DNA of 64,000 nucleotides from Candidatus Gastranaerophilales bacterium (GCA_947625305.1 CANQNW010000008.1:32695-96694); one strand, 5' to 3'; numbered from the stretch's first letter, positions 37,054-47,678 are shown. Numbers and translations: made by a program. The notes: generated by a model from the letters alone, not told the origin.

Positions 37054-38622
37054 ATGCAGGAAAAATTTTATCTTACAACGGCAATTGATTATGTAAACGG
37101 CGCGCCTCATATAGGTCACGCATACGAAAAAATATTATCTGACGTAATTATAAGACATAAAAGACAATTGACTGATAATGCTTTTATGCTGACGGGTACA
37201 GATGAACACGGTATTAAAATTCAAAAAACAGCAGTTTCAAGAGGTATTACGGCAAAAGAATTGTGCGATGAAAATTTTTCAAAATTTGAAACTGCTTGGA
37301 AAGAGCTTGAAATCAGCTACGATAAAATTATAAGAACAACTGATGAACAGCATACAAAAACAGTAAAAAAAATCTTTTCTAAGCTGCTTGAAAATGGTGA
37401 TATTTATAAGCATTCATATACAGGTCTATACTGCTCGGGCTGTGAATCCTTTTTAAGTCCGAAGGATTTAACCGAAGACGGGCTCTGCCCCGACCACCTG
37501 AAAAAACCCGAAGAAATTACCGAAGAAAATTACTTCTTTAAATTAACCAAGTATAAAGATAAAATTGCAGAATATATTAAGTCGCATCCTGAATTTATTC
37601 AGCCTTCATCAAGAGTAAATGAACTTTTAAATCAACTTGAAAATATAGAAGATATTTCTGTTTCAAGGACAAAATCTTCTGTTCAATGGGGAATAGACGT
37701 AGAAGGTGACGACAGCCAAACTATTTATGTTTGGATTGATGCTCTTTCAAATTATATTACCGCAATCGGTTATGATATTGATAATCCTGATGAGCAATTT
37801 AAAAAATTATGGCCTGCCGATGTGCATGTTATAGGTAAAGATATTATTAAGTTTCATTCTATTTATTGGATTGCAATTTTAATGTCCTTGGGACTTCCCC
37901 TTCCTAAGACAATTTATGCTCATGGCTGGATTACAATTGACCAATCAAAAATGAGTAAGTCATTAGGTAATGTTATAGCACCGCACGACGTTTTAGCAGC
38001 ATTTAATCTTGATAAGCCCGATGCCTTCAGATATTATATGGCATCTGCTGCTTTAATCGGTAAAGACGGAAATTATTCCGATGAGGATTTTAAAGAAAAA
38101 GTTAATGCTGATTTAGCTAATAATATAGGAAATCTTTTAAACCGAACTTTAAATATGCTTGTTAAGTATTTTGACGGCGAAATAAAGGATGAATTTATTA
38201 CGGATAAGACTTCTAAAATTGCCATAATGGCGGAAAATACAAAAACTCAAATTATTGAGGCTTTTAATAAATACGAAATAGCAGAGGCTTCAAACTTAAT
38301 AGTTGCATTTGCGGATTTTGTTAATAAGTATGTTACCGAAACGGCTCCCTGGTCACTGGCTAAAGAAGGTAAAATGCTTGAGACTGGGAAGGTTTTATAT
38401 AATGTGCTTGAGGCTATGAGGCATATTGCAATTATGTTATATCCGTATTGCCCAAATATTTGTGCCGATATATTAACTCAGCTTTCACAAAATTTAGATT
38501 TTAAATATACATATCTTGTTTGGGGCGCTCTTAAATCAGGTAAAATAACCGAAAAAGATAAAATTAAACCCGTATTTTTAAGATTGGATTCCGAATTTGC
38601 GGCGGATAAAAAGAAAGGTTAA
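37054..38622 (+). CDS. metG: Methionine-tRNA ligase, short form
   Basis: Charges tRNA-Met. Class I signature HIGH is HIGHAYEKI (about residue 21) and KMSKS is KMSKSLGN. A zinc knuckle CSGCESFLSPKDL...CPDH sits in the connective peptide. The protein ends after the anticodon-binding helical domain at 522 residues and lacks the C-terminal tRNA-binding (EMAP-like) domain. AAGG precedes the ATG. Only 6 bp separate its stop from the prfB start, so the two are cotranscribed. Confidence 0.97.
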   Translation: MQEKFYLTTAIDYVNGAPHIGHAYEKILSDVIIRHKRQLTDNAFMLTGTDEHGIKIQKTAVSRGITAKELCDENFSKFETAWKELEISYDKIIRTTDEQHTKTVKKIFSKLLENGDIYKHSYTGLYCSGCESFLSPKDLTEDGLCPDHLKKPEEITEENYFFKLTKYKDKIAEYIKSHPEFIQPSSRVNELLNQLENIEDISVSRTKSSVQWGIDVEGDDSQTIYVWIDALSNYITAIGYDIDNPDEQFKKLWPADVHVIGKDIIKFHSIYWIAILMSLGLPLPKTIYAHGWITIDQSKMSKSLGNVIAPHDVLAAFNLDKPDAFRYYMASAALIGKDGNYSDEDFKEKVNADLANNIGNLLNRTLNMLVKYFDGEIKDEFITDKTSKIAIMAENTKTQIIEAFNKYEIAEASNLIVAFADFVNKYVTETAPWSLAKEGKMLETGKVLYNVLEAMRHIAIMLYPYCPNICADILTQLSQNLDFKYTYLVWGALKSGKITEKDKIKPVFLRLDSEFAADKKKG

Positions 38623-38628
38623 CTCAAA

Positions 38629-39738
38629 TTGCTGTATGATGAAGTTAAACAGAGTTATAATCCCGTTAAAACAATGTTTGATAAAGCATTAAAGGTATTT
38701 GATGTTGACTCTTTAAAAAATTCAATAATCGAAAATGAAAAAAAACTCCAGCAAAGTGATATCTGGTCAAACCCTGAAGTTTCATCAAAAATTTCGCAGG
38801 AGATAAAAGAGGATAAAGATAATCTTGAAAAAATATCACACTGGAAAAATTTATCCAGTGATATAGAAACATTATTTGAACTATATGAGGAAACAAAAGA
38901 TGAAACACTGCTTGATGAAGCAGAAAAAACAATAAAAACATTAAAATCCGAACTTGAAATATGGGAAATTGAATCTACTTTAAGCGGTGAGTATGATAAA
39001 TCTGATGCGATAATAACAATAAATGCGGGCGCAGGCGGAACTGATGCGCAGGATTGGGCGCAAATGCTTTTAAGAATGTATATGCGCTATGCTGAATCGA
39101 AACATTGGAAAACCGATTTAATAGAGCATTCTGACGGCGAAGAAGCAGGGATTAAATCTGCTACTATAAAAATCTACGGTAAATATGCATACGGGCTTTT
39201 AAAGGCCGAAAAAGGTGTTCACAGGCTGGTTAGAATTTCACCGTTTAATGCAAACGGGAAAAGACAGACGAGTTTTGCGAGTTTAGAGGTAAGCCCCGTT
39301 ATTGAAGATTTCAGTAAAAAAATTGAAATACCAGCTGAAGATATTGTTGTTGATACAATGCGTTCAGGCGGTGCGGGCGGTCAAAATGTTAATAAGGTTG
39401 AAACAGCCGTAAGAATACTCCATAAACCAACAGGAATTGTCGTACGATGCCAGCAGCAGCGCTCCCAGCTTCAAAACAAAGAAACCGCAATGCAAATTTT
39501 AGCATCAAAACTCCTTGCTATAAAGCAAGCTGAGCATGAAGAAAAACTTATGAAACTCAAAGGTCAGAATGTTGATATAAATTTCGGTTCACAAATCCGT
39601 TCTTATGTATTTCATCCTTATAAAATGGTTAAAGACCACAGAACAAATTTTGAAGTAGGTAATGTCGATTCTGTTATGGATGGTAATCTTGACGGATTTA
39701 TTGAATCTTTTTTGAAACAAGATATAAAAATTGACTAA
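38629..39738 (+). CDS. prfB: Peptide chain release factor 2, without programmed frameshift
   Basis: Terminates translation at UGA and UAA. The 369 residues include the stop-codon recognition motif SPF ([14 protein letters not shown]) and the catalytic GGQ loop ([15 protein letters not shown]). Unlike most bacterial prfB genes it is one uninterrupted frame: the position of the usual in-frame UGA (after GYL in E. coli) reads KVFDVDSL. The start appears to be TTG at 38629, with AAAGG 9 bases upstream and an in-frame stop (that of metG) just before it. No ATG exists in this frame near the front. Confidence 0.94.
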   Translation: MLYDEVKQSYNPVKTMFDKALKVFDVDSLKNSIIENEKKLQQSDIWSNPEVSSKISQEIKEDKDNLEKISHWKNLSSDIETLFELYEETKDETLLDEAEKTIKTLKSELEIWEIESTLSGEYDKSDAIITINAGAGGTDAQDWAQMLLRMYMRYAESKHWKTDLIEHSDGEEAGIKSATIKIYGKYAYGLLKAEKGVHRLVRISPFNANGKRQTSFASLEVSPVIEDFSKKIEIPAEDIVVDTMRSGGAGGQNVNKVETAVRILHKPTGIVVRCQQQRSQLQNKETAMQILASKLLAIKQAEHEEKLMKLKGQNVDINFGSQIRSYVFHPYKMVKDHRTNFEVGNVDSVMDGNLDGFIESFLKQDIKID

Positions 39739-39739
39739 A

Positions 39740-40675
39740 TTATTCTAATTCCTTAATTTTATCTGCGAGTTTAGGTGCAATTAATGACCAAGCATAACTG
39801 CTGGGATGGAATTTATCTTCAATCTTGTCTTTAGGTTTATCAAGATATCTGCCTATTAAATCTTTTGTTGATATTATAATGAAACCATTCTTTTTTAAAT
39901 CATCAGTTTTCATTTTATCTGTCATTATATAATTACTGTATTCACTTTCATCATATAATAAAATTATAAATTTATAGTTATTCCAGTGCTTGTCAAACTC
40001 TTGTTTTGTTTCTATAAAATATTCATTTAATAACCTATAATTAAAATGTGTCAATACCGATTTTGCTCTTATTATAGAGTATGCTCTAAACATATATAAG
40101 TTATAAAGCCATTGGCATCTTTCTCTTTTAAGCTTTCCTTTTTTATATATGTATCTTAGAGGCGGTATGTATGATACAGGATTAAGAGTACTCGCTGAAA
40201 TTCTGTTTATATGGTCAATAATGAAAACATATATAACATAATCAGGCTCGGGAACTTCTTTATAAAAATCTTCTCTTCTTGATTGGTAAAGCATTTGTGC
40301 CGGCCCCCAATACCATTCAAAAGCTCGATTGTATACGGGTCTTTTTAATAATTTTGATAATCTGTATCCCAAATTTTCATTTTCTTTTAGATTGTATCCG
40401 TAAGCAAAAGAACACCCCGTTAATAAAATGGGTTTCTTTTTATAATTAAGTCCGACAGGCTTTCTTAATCTATTGTTTTTAACATATTCATATTCATCAT
40501 CAAAAGTATCATATAAATTCCATTTATATTCGTATTTTTTTATTCTGGCAAAAAATCCTTCATATTTTTCATTTACGGAAAAAATGCAGCTTAAATAACA
40601 TACCAATTCCGTAAGCAAAAGAATTAATATTAAATTTATTAAAATAATTGATAAATACTTAAAAAATTTTTTCAT
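39740..40675 (-). CDS. Membrane-anchored SGNH-hydrolase-like protein 3
   Basis: A 311-residue protein, about three-quarters identical by eye to its upstream neighbour (40679), so a recent tandem duplicate. N-terminal membrane anchor (about 8-30), nucleophile block ILLTGCSFAYGYNLKENENL, RPVYNRAFEWYWGPAQMLYQ, YVIYVFIIDHINRIS and terminal DKFHPSSYAWSLIAPKLADK with Asp/His. It starts 3 bp after the neighbour's stop with no Shine-Dalgarno of its own, so it is probably translated by coupling. Likely acts on an envelope substrate; unknown which. Confidence 0.72.
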   Translation of the reverse strand: MKKFFKYLSIILINLILILLLTELVCYLSCIFSVNEKYEGFFARIKKYEYKWNLYDTFDDEYEYVKNNRLRKPVGLNYKKKPILLTGCSFAYGYNLKENENLGYRLSKLLKRPVYNRAFEWYWGPAQMLYQSRREDFYKEVPEPDYVIYVFIIDHINRISASTLNPVSYIPPLRYIYKKGKLKRERCQWLYNLYMFRAYSIIRAKSVLTHFNYRLLNEYFIETKQEFDKHWNNYKFIILLYDESEYSNYIMTDKMKTDDLKKNGFIIISTKDLIGRYLDKPKDKIEDKFHPSSYAWSLIAPKLADKIKELE

Positions 40676-40678
40676 AAA

Positions 40679-41611
40679 TTATTCTAATTCTTTAATTTTA
40701 TCTGCAAGTTTTGGTGCAATTAAAGACCAGGCATAACTGCTGGGGTGAAAATCACCTTTAATTGTATCTTCAGGTTGATTTAGATATCTGCCTATTAAAT
40801 CTTTTGTATATATAACAATGAAACCATTCTTTCTTAAACCGTCAACATCAATTTTATTCATTACTATATCATTCCATTCGGTTTCATCATATAGTAAAAT
40901 TATAAATTTATAGTTTTTCCAATGTTTATCAAATTCCTGCTTTGTTTCTATAAAATATTCATTCAATATTTTATTGTTAAAGTGATCTATTAATGAATGT
41001 GCCCTAAGTATTGTATAGGCTCTAAACATATATAGGTTATATCGCCATGGGTATTTTTCTCTTTCAAGCTTTCCTTTTTTATATACGTATCTTACATGCG
41101 GCAAATAAATTACAGGATTAACAATACTTGTAGAAATTCTGTTTATATGGTCAATAATGAAAACATATACAACATATTCAGGTTCGGGAACTTCTTTATA
41201 AAAATCTTCTCTTCTTGATTGGTAAAGCATTGTATGTAAACCCCACCACCATTCAAAAGCTCTATTATATACAGGTCTTTTTAATAATTGTGATAGTCTG
41301 TATCCTAAATTTTCATTTTCATTTAATTTATATCCGTATGCAAAAGAACACCCCATTAATAAAATAGGTTTATTTTTATAATTTAATCCTACGGGTTTTC
41401 TTAATCTGTTAGTTTTTATATTTTCATATGTATCTTCAAAATCTCTATAATAATTCAAATTATATTCATATTTTTTTATTCTTGCAAAAAATCCTTCGTA
41501 TTTCTCATTCAGCGAAAAAATGCAGCTTAAATAGCATATTAATTCCGTAAGTAAAATAATTATAATTAAATTTATTAAGATAATGAATATACGTTTAAAA
41601 ATTTTTTTCAT
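40679..41611 (-). CDS. Membrane-anchored SGNH-hydrolase-like protein 4
   Basis: A 310-residue tandem paralogue of the protein at 39740. Same plan: membrane anchor (about residues 8-30), ILLMGCSFAYGYKLNENENL with candidate nucleophile Ser, RPVYNRAFEWWWGLHTMLYQ, YVVYVFIIDHINRIS, and GDFHPSSYAWSLIAPKLADK at the end. The two differ mostly in the middle (about residues 155-260), the region that would shape substrate choice. It is first in the two-gene unit; its own promoter and ribosome site are not clear. Confidence 0.72.
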   Translation of the reverse strand: MKKIFKRIFIILINLIIIILLTELICYLSCIFSLNEKYEGFFARIKKYEYNLNYYRDFEDTYENIKTNRLRKPVGLNYKNKPILLMGCSFAYGYKLNENENLGYRLSQLLKRPVYNRAFEWWWGLHTMLYQSRREDFYKEVPEPEYVVYVFIIDHINRISTSIVNPVIYLPHVRYVYKKGKLEREKYPWRYNLYMFRAYTILRAHSLIDHFNNKILNEYFIETKQEFDKHWKNYKFIILLYDETEWNDIVMNKIDVDGLRKNGFIVIYTKDLIGRYLNQPEDTIKGDFHPSSYAWSLIAPKLADKIKELE

Positions 41612-41720
41612 AAGTGCAACCGGTTAACTCATAATAAAATGATTAGTTTTTAATGTCAAATTTTAAAATAATTTTGTTTCTGTTAAACTAAATATGATTA
41701 TACACTAGGGAGAGGAAAGC

Positions 41721-43046
41721 ATGGAACATTTTTACGAAATTGTACAAAATTATAATATTGCAATTTCTGCAAGTATATTGATTTTAGCATATATTTTTAT
41801 TGCGCTTGAAAAAATTCCTAAAGTTACAATCGCACTTTTAGGTGCTGCAGTTGTTGTATTTTCAGGACTTGTAAGTCAGGAAAAAACAGTTGAAACAGGT
41901 TTAAATGCGCATTATTTTATTAATTTTGTTGATTTTAATGTAATATTTTTACTTGTTTCAATGATGATTATAGTAAATATTACAACCAGATGCGGAGTAT
42001 TTAACTGGCTGGCTATTGAACTTTTAAAAATGACAAAGGGTAAACCTTTATTGGTTTTAATAGTTTTATCATTTTTTACTGCAGTTTTATCAGCCTTCTT
42101 AGATAACGTAACAACGGTTATATTAATTATGCCTATTACTTTTGTTGTTGCAAGTCAGTTGGGCATTAATTCTGTTCCTTTATTAATTGCCGAAATATTT
42201 GCTTCAAATATCGGAGGTACTGCTACATTAATTGGTGACCCGCCAAACATAATTATAGGAAGTGCGGCAAACTTTTCATTCATGGACTTTTTATCGGAAT
42301 TAACTATAATTTGTTTCCTGATTATGTGCTGTGTCATTGCATTTTTATATTTATGCTTTAAAAAACAATTGGTTACTACACAAGAAAAAATGGACAGCAT
42401 TCAAAATATTGATAATTCAAAAACAATTACTGATTATGCTCTACTTAAAAGAAGTTTAACGGTTTTAGCACTTGTTATTTTAGGTTTTATAACACACGAT
42501 ATTACACACATTGCAACCTGCATAATTGCATTTATCGGTGCAAGTATATTACTTCTTTTTGAAAATCCCGAAGATACATTTAAAGATGTTGAATGGAATA
42601 CAATCTTTTTCTTTATAGGATTATTTATAATTATCGGAGCATTTGAAGCGGCAGGCGGTATACAATTAATGGCAGATTGGCTGTTAAAAGTAACTGCAGG
42701 CTCACAGAAAATTGCATCTTTTGTAATTTTATGGGCATCAGGTATTTTATCGGGGATTATTGATAATATTCCTTATACCGCTACGATGGCACCTATGATA
42801 TCAGCTATGGAAGTTGAAAAAGGCAGAGAGTTTGTTCTGCCTATGTGGTGGTGCTTGTCTTTAGGCGCTTGTCTCGGCGGTAATTTAACTGTTATCGGAG
42901 CTGCCGCTAATGTTATTGTTTCCGAAAACTCAGCTAAACACGGTCATGTAATTAAATTCTTAGAATTTATGAAATACGGAGTTGTTGTTGTTTGTATTTC
43001 ACTTACCTTATCATCAGTTTATATCTGGATAAGACATTTTATGTAA
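41721..43046 (+). CDS. ArsB/NhaD-type ion transporter
   Basis: A 441-residue inner-membrane transporter with about 11-12 spans. The paired family motifs are present in both halves: DNVTTVILIMPITF with GGTATLIGDPPNIIIGSAA, and IDNIPYTATMAPMI with CLGGNLTVIGAAANVI. These place it in the ion-transporter superfamily (ArsB, NhaD, citrate transporters). The substrate (sodium/proton exchange, arsenite or an organic acid) cannot be told from sequence. A strong Shine-Dalgarno (GGAGAGG) precedes the ATG and a hairpin follows. Confidence 0.85.
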   Translation: MEHFYEIVQNYNIAISASILILAYIFIALEKIPKVTIALLGAAVVVFSGLVSQEKTVETGLNAHYFINFVDFNVIFLLVSMMIIVNITTRCGVFNWLAIELLKMTKGKPLLVLIVLSFFTAVLSAFLDNVTTVILIMPITFVVASQLGINSVPLLIAEIFASNIGGTATLIGDPPNIIIGSAANFSFMDFLSELTIICFLIMCCVIAFLYLCFKKQLVTTQEKMDSIQNIDNSKTITDYALLKRSLTVLALVILGFITHDITHIATCIIAFIGASILLLFENPEDTFKDVEWNTIFFFIGLFIIIGAFEAAGGIQLMADWLLKVTAGSQKIASFVILWASGILSGIIDNIPYTATMAPMISAMEVEKGREFVLPMWWCLSLGACLGGNLTVIGAAANVIVSENSAKHGHVIKFLEFMKYGVVVVCISLTLSSVYIWIRHFM

Positions 43047-43080
43047 AATAAGTGCAGTTTTTATACTGCACTTATTTTTA
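43047..43080. terminator. Bidirectional terminator after the transporter
   Basis: AAATAAGTGCAG pairs with CTGCACTTATTT around an 8-base loop; it serves both the + transporter gene and the convergent SGNH gene ending at 43089. Confidence 0.87.
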
Positions 43081-43088
43081 ATTGTTTA

Positions 43089-43991
43089 CTATTTTATATC
43101 AGCTTTTTTCAAGAATAAAGGAGTTATTAATTTCCACGCATCGGCATTAGGATGCTGGTCATATGGGCCTAAATAATATTTATCTTGAAACAGGTTTTCA
43201 TCTGTCAGGTCTTTTAGAGAAATTACTTGTATTCCAATATCTTCTAATCTTTTTCTGAATACTAAATCATCATTTCTATATTCTAAAACAATAAATTTTG
43301 AATTAGGATAAATTTCTTTCGCTTTTTTATATGATTCTTCAATTATTCTGCATAAAAGTTCATTTGCATAATCAGCACCAAGAAATTCAGGTAATTTACT
43401 TTCATACCATTTATAAAAGAAAGAATGAGTTTTCCAAAAAGAACTTGTTTCTAATTTAAGTTCTCCGTTCTTTTTAAGATTATATCTTACACTGACTTTG
43501 TATAAGAATGGAAAACATCTGAATTTTAGCACTCTGTTAATATGGTCATCAATGTTTACGTATATAAAATATTCACATTTATCGGTTAATTGTTTGATTT
43601 TTCCGCTTTGAAGCTGATATAGCATTATTTGCGGGCCGATACCGCCTTCTGCTCTATTGTAGACACTTCTGTTTGTATATTTTGATATTTGACCGCCAAA
43701 GGTTTCATTAATATTTAGCGCAGAGCCTTCAGCTAAAGAACATCCAAAAATGACTACAGGTAATTTTTTGCTGTTTGTTATTATTGGTTTTATGTAGTCT
43801 TTGTCATAATTTTCAGGGTCAAAACGTTCTGCAATAAGCATTGTAGATATTTTATCGCCTGATTTGAAACAACCTATAAGATTATCTCTATAGTTATATG
43901 ATACAAAGAAAAATGATATTATTTCTATCAATACAAAAAGAATTAATAATATCAATATATTAAAAAATATAATTTTAAATATTTTTTTCAT
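43089..43991 (-). CDS. Membrane-anchored SGNH-hydrolase-like protein 5
   Basis: A 300-residue paralogue of the other four. N-terminal anchor (about residues 5-27), VVIFGCSLAEGSALNINETF (candidate nucleophile Ser), RSVYNRAEGGIGPQIMLYQL, YFIYVNIDDHINRVLKFRCF and terminal DQHPNADAWKLITPLF with Asp/His. Most diverged from the tandem pair at 39740-41611 yet placed only 1.5 kb away across the transporter gene. No poly-G tract. Confidence 0.72.
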   Translation of the reverse strand: MKKIFKIIFFNILILLILFVLIEIISFFFVSYNYRDNLIGCFKSGDKISTMLIAERFDPENYDKDYIKPIITNSKKLPVVIFGCSLAEGSALNINETFGGQISKYTNRSVYNRAEGGIGPQIMLYQLQSGKIKQLTDKCEYFIYVNIDDHINRVLKFRCFPFLYKVSVRYNLKKNGELKLETSSFWKTHSFFYKWYESKLPEFLGADYANELLCRIIEESYKKAKEIYPNSKFIVLEYRNDDLVFRKRLEDIGIQVISLKDLTDENLFQDKYYLGPYDQHPNADAWKLITPLFLKKADIK

Positions 43992-44009
43992 ATTCCCTTA
44001 TCCCTGTAG

Positions 44010-44050
44010 AGAAAGAGAAGAGAGTTTTTGTAACTCTCTTTCTTTCTTTA
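44010..44050 (-). terminator. Probable terminator after PFOR
   Basis: AAGAGAG and CTCTCTT pair around TTTTTGTAA; on the minus strand it is followed by a CT-rich, moderately U-rich stretch (TTCTCTTTCTC). Weaker tail than the other terminators. Confidence 0.65.
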
Positions 44051-44060
44051 TTGGATTTAA

Positions 44061-47000
44061 TTATTTAATCAATTCGCCTACGGCTTTAAATACACCCATT
44101 CTTGCCTGAGCATCTTTTTCAGCTTGGCTGTAAAGTTCTTCAGCAGCTTCAGGATTTGTCTTAAGAAGTGATTTATATCTGCCTTCACTTCTGATGAAGT
44201 CTTGATAACTGCCTTTAGGATCTTTAGCATCCCAAGTGAACGGCTGTTCATTTGCGGGGTTATATCTGTAAAGCGGGTAGTAACCTGCTTCAACCGCGCG
44301 TTTTTGTTCGGTTTGAGTTTTTGCCATATCGATACCGTGAGCGATACAAGGAGCATATGCAAAGATTATAGATGGGCCGTTATAAGCCTCAGCCTCTTGG
44401 ATAGCTTTTAGAGTTTGACCCCTGTCGGCTCCAAGTGCAACTGATGCTACATAAACATATCCGTATGACATGCTCATTAAGCCCATATTCTTTTTGTATG
44501 TTCTCTTACCGCCCGTAGCGAATTTGGCAACGGCACCCGTAGGTGTTGATTTAGAAGCTTGACCGCCCGTATTTGAGTATACCTCGGTATCAAGTACCAA
44601 TATATTAACGTTCTTGTTTTGAGCGAGTACATGGTCAATACCGCCGTATCCGATATCGTTTGCCCAGCCGTCACCGCCTATAATCCAGATTGATTTATCG
44701 GTAAAGTAGTCTTGCAACTCTCTTACTTTTGCTAAGTTCGGGCATGGAGCATCCGCATACTTTTTAATAAGTTCTTTTGCTTTGTTTTGAGCCTCTAATG
44801 CCTCGGGTGTCTTTGAGTTATCAAAGTATGATATTGCATTTTGAAGTGCCTCTTTTAAGTCAGCGGGTGCTTTTTCATCAGATACAACTTTTTCAACATA
44901 AGTTTTTAAAGTGTCTCTGTTTTGGTCTACTGCTAATCTCATACCGAAACCAAATTCAGCATTGTCTTCAAATAAGGAGTTTGCCCAAGCAGGTCCTCTT
45001 CCTTCTTTTGTTTTTGTATAAGGAATAGTCGGGAATGTGCCTGAGTATATAGATGAACAACCTGTTGCGTTAGCTATTATCATATTTTCGCCGAATAATT
45101 GAGAAACTAATTTAACATAAGGAGTTTCTCCGCAGCCTGCACAAGCACCTGAGAATTCAAATAAAGGAGTTCTCAGCATTGCACCCTTAATTGTTTTAGG
45201 TGAATTTTTACCTAAGTAGTTGTCAGGCAATTCATCAAAGAATTTTTCGTTTACAAATTCGCAAGCTACTTCTTCTTTTTCAATTGTTGACCAAGTTAAA
45301 GCTTGTTTTTCGGGATTTTTGTTTGCTAAACATTGATCTATACAAACACCGCAGCCCGTGCAGTCTTTGCAGTAAACTTGAACTTTAAATTGTTCGCCGT
45401 CACCCGGTTTTGCCGGGATTGTTGTAAATGACGCAGGTTTATTTGCTAAGTCCTCAGGTTTAGCAATTTTGGTTCTGATTGCTGCATGCGGGCATGCGCT
45501 GGCACATATTCCGCATTGTACACAGTTCTCAGGGTTCCATTTCGGAACACGAGGAGCAATACCGCGTTTTTCAAGTTTTGCTGTACCTGTCGGGATAACA
45601 CCATCTACACTCATTGCGCTTACGGGGATATCGTCGCCCTTTTGTCTCATGGATGGTTCAATGATTTTCTTAGCGAAATCATCAGCATTATCATCAATTA
45701 ATTTAACATCATCAGCAGCGCAAACTCCGTCTAATGAAGAAGGAATTACTACTTCTTCAGTTGCGTTAACGGCTGCATCGATTAAAGCTAAGTTCATATT
45801 TACAACATCGTCGCCTTTTTTCTTGAAGGTTTTCTTTGTCATTTCTCTCATACCTTCTAAAGCTTGTTCAAAAGGAATAATGCCTGATACTTTGAAGTAT
45901 GCAACCATCATAACGGTATTTGCGCCTTTTCCTCTTAAACCGGGCTGTTCTTTGATAAGTCTTTCAGCATCTACATTGTAGAACTTGATTTTCTTATCAA
46001 TGATTGTTTTTTGCATATCTCTTGTTAAATGTGAAAAAGCTTCATCTTTTGTATAAGGGCTGTTTAATAAGAAGGTTCCGCCTTCTTTAATGCCTTTTAA
46101 TAAATCGTATCTGCCGATATATGCGTGAGCAGAGCAAGATACAAAATCCGGTGCTGTGATTAAATATGTTGATTTAATCGGTTTATCGCCAAATCTTAAG
46201 TGAGAAACTGTTACACCAAATGATTTTTTAGAGTCATAAGCAAAATATGCCTGTGCATCTTTATTTGTATATTGACCTATGATTTTAATAGAGTTTTTAT
46301 TTGCGCCGACCGTGCCGTCTGAACCTAAGCCCCAGAACATACAGTTTGTGGTGCCTTCAGGTTCTGTTACAATGTGTTCATCTATTTTTAAAGATTTATT
46401 TGTAACGTCATCTTCAATACCAACGGTAAATCCGTGGAAACCGTTATTTTCAGCATGTTTATAAACTGCAAATACCATAGATGGTGTAAATTCTTTTGAA
46501 GATAATCCGTATCTTCCGCCGATTACTCTGATATCTTTATTTTCTAATGCTGCAACAACATCCAAGTATAAAGGTTCACCGATTGAACCTGGTTCTTTTG
46601 TCCTGTCTAAAACAGTGATTCTTTTAACTGTATTTGGAAGTGCCTCGTTGAAACGTTTAACATCAAACGGTCTATAAAGTCTTACTTTTACTAAACCGTA
46701 TTTTTTGCCTCTTTGCGCATTTAAGTATTCAATTGTTTCTTCAATAGTTTCACAGCCTGAACCCATAGCAACGATTACATCTGTAGCATCAGGAGCGCCT
46801 ACATAATCAAACGGATGATATTGTCTGCCTGTTACTTTTGCTACTTTATCCATATATTCTTGAACAATGTCGGGAACTGCATTGTAGTATTTATTAACTG
46901 TTTCTCTGCCTTGGAAGTATACATCCGTATTTTGTGCGCCTACTTTACAAACGGGAGCTTCCGGTCTTAGAGCTCTTTGTCTGAACTCTTCAATGTATTT

Positions 47001-47591
47001 AGGTTCAACAAGTGAAGCTATTTCTTCATAAGAAATTTCTTCAATTTTGTGAACTTCGTGTGATGTTCTGAACCCGTCAAAGAACTGCAAGAAAGGAACT
47101 TTTGCTTTATAAGTTGATAAGTGAGCAACTAAAGCTAAATCCATTTCTTCCTGAACTGAATTTGCTGCGAGCATTGCATAACCTGTATTACGGCATCCCA
47201 TAACGTCCGTATGGTCGCCGAAAATAGCTAATGATTGAGCAGCTAAAGCTCTTGCAGCTACGTGGATTACAGAGGGTAACATTTCCCCTGCTACTTTGTG
47301 CATAACAGGAATCATTAATAATAACCCTTGTGATGCTGTATATGTAGAAGTTAAAGCACCTGCTGCGAGTGAACCATGGACAGCGCCTGCTGCACCTGCT
47401 TCAGATTGCATTTCTGCAACTCTTACTTCTTTTCCCCATATATTTTGTTTGTGTTGTGATGCCCATTCATCAATCCATTCACCCATTGTTGATGACGGAG
47501 TGATAGGGTAGATTGCGGATACTTCACTTAGTGCATACGCAATATGCGCAGCTGCGTAGTTTCCGTCAACCGTAATTGTCTTTTTTGACAT
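44061..47591 (-). CDS. nifJ: Pyruvate:ferredoxin (flavodoxin) oxidoreductase
   Basis: Oxidises pyruvate to acetyl-CoA and CO2, passing electrons to ferredoxin or flavodoxin; central to anaerobic fermentation. The single-chain form of 1176 residues has all domains in order: N-terminal pyrimidine-binding domain (YPITPSSTMGEWIDEWAS), domain II, gamma domain, an insert with two 4Fe-4S sites (CVQCGICASACPHA and CTGCGVCIDQC), and C-terminal TPP domain (CAGCGETPYVKL, GDGWANDIGYGG) . GGAGG precedes the ATG. Codon use looks more careful than in neighbours, consistent with high expression. Confidence 0.98.
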   Translation of the reverse strand: MSKKTITVDGNYAAAHIAYALSEVSAIYPITPSSTMGEWIDEWASQHKQNIWGKEVRVAEMQSEAGAAGAVHGSLAAGALTSTYTASQGLLLMIPVMHKVAGEMLPSVIHVAARALAAQSLAIFGDHTDVMGCRNTGYAMLAANSVQEEMDLALVAHLSTYKAKVPFLQFFDGFRTSHEVHKIEEISYEEIASLVEPKYIEEFRQRALRPEAPVCKVGAQNTDVYFQGRETVNKYYNAVPDIVQEYMDKVAKVTGRQYHPFDYVGAPDATDVIVAMGSGCETIEETIEYLNAQRGKKYGLVKVRLYRPFDVKRFNEALPNTVKRITVLDRTKEPGSIGEPLYLDVVAALENKDIRVIGGRYGLSSKEFTPSMVFAVYKHAENNGFHGFTVGIEDDVTNKSLKIDEHIVTEPEGTTNCMFWGLGSDGTVGANKNSIKIIGQYTNKDAQAYFAYDSKKSFGVTVSHLRFGDKPIKSTYLITAPDFVSCSAHAYIGRYDLLKGIKEGGTFLLNSPYTKDEAFSHLTRDMQKTIIDKKIKFYNVDAERLIKEQPGLRGKGANTVMMVAYFKVSGIIPFEQALEGMREMTKKTFKKKGDDVVNMNLALIDAAVNATEEVVIPSSLDGVCAADDVKLIDDNADDFAKKIIEPSMRQKGDDIPVSAMSVDGVIPTGTAKLEKRGIAPRVPKWNPENCVQCGICASACPHAAIRTKIAKPEDLANKPASFTTIPAKPGDGEQFKVQVYCKDCTGCGVCIDQCLANKNPEKQALTWSTIEKEEVACEFVNEKFFDELPDNYLGKNSPKTIKGAMLRTPLFEFSGACAGCGETPYVKLVSQLFGENMIIANATGCSSIYSGTFPTIPYTKTKEGRGPAWANSLFEDNAEFGFGMRLAVDQNRDTLKTYVEKVVSDEKAPADLKEALQNAISYFDNSKTPEALEAQNKAKELIKKYADAPCPNLAKVRELQDYFTDKSIWIIGGDGWANDIGYGGIDHVLAQNKNVNILVLDTEVYSNTGGQASKSTPTGAVAKFATGGKRTYKKNMGLMSMSYGYVYVASVALGADRGQTLKAIQEAEAYNGPSIIFAYAPCIAHGIDMAKTQTEQKRAVEAGYYPLYRYNPANEQPFTWDAKDPKGSYQDFIRSEGRYKSLLKTNPEAAEELYSQAEKDAQARMGVFKAVGELIK

Positions 47592-47678
47592 TTTATACTA
47601 CCTCCATTCTCATAATACTTAAGTCTAGTCTATTAAAAATGTACTCTAAACATACATCAATTACAAGTTTTAAATTGC

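Noticed and set aside
45469..45981. 170-codon frame antisense to PFOR
   Set aside because: Mirror frame of a conserved enzyme; no ribosome site and composition reflects the opposite strand.
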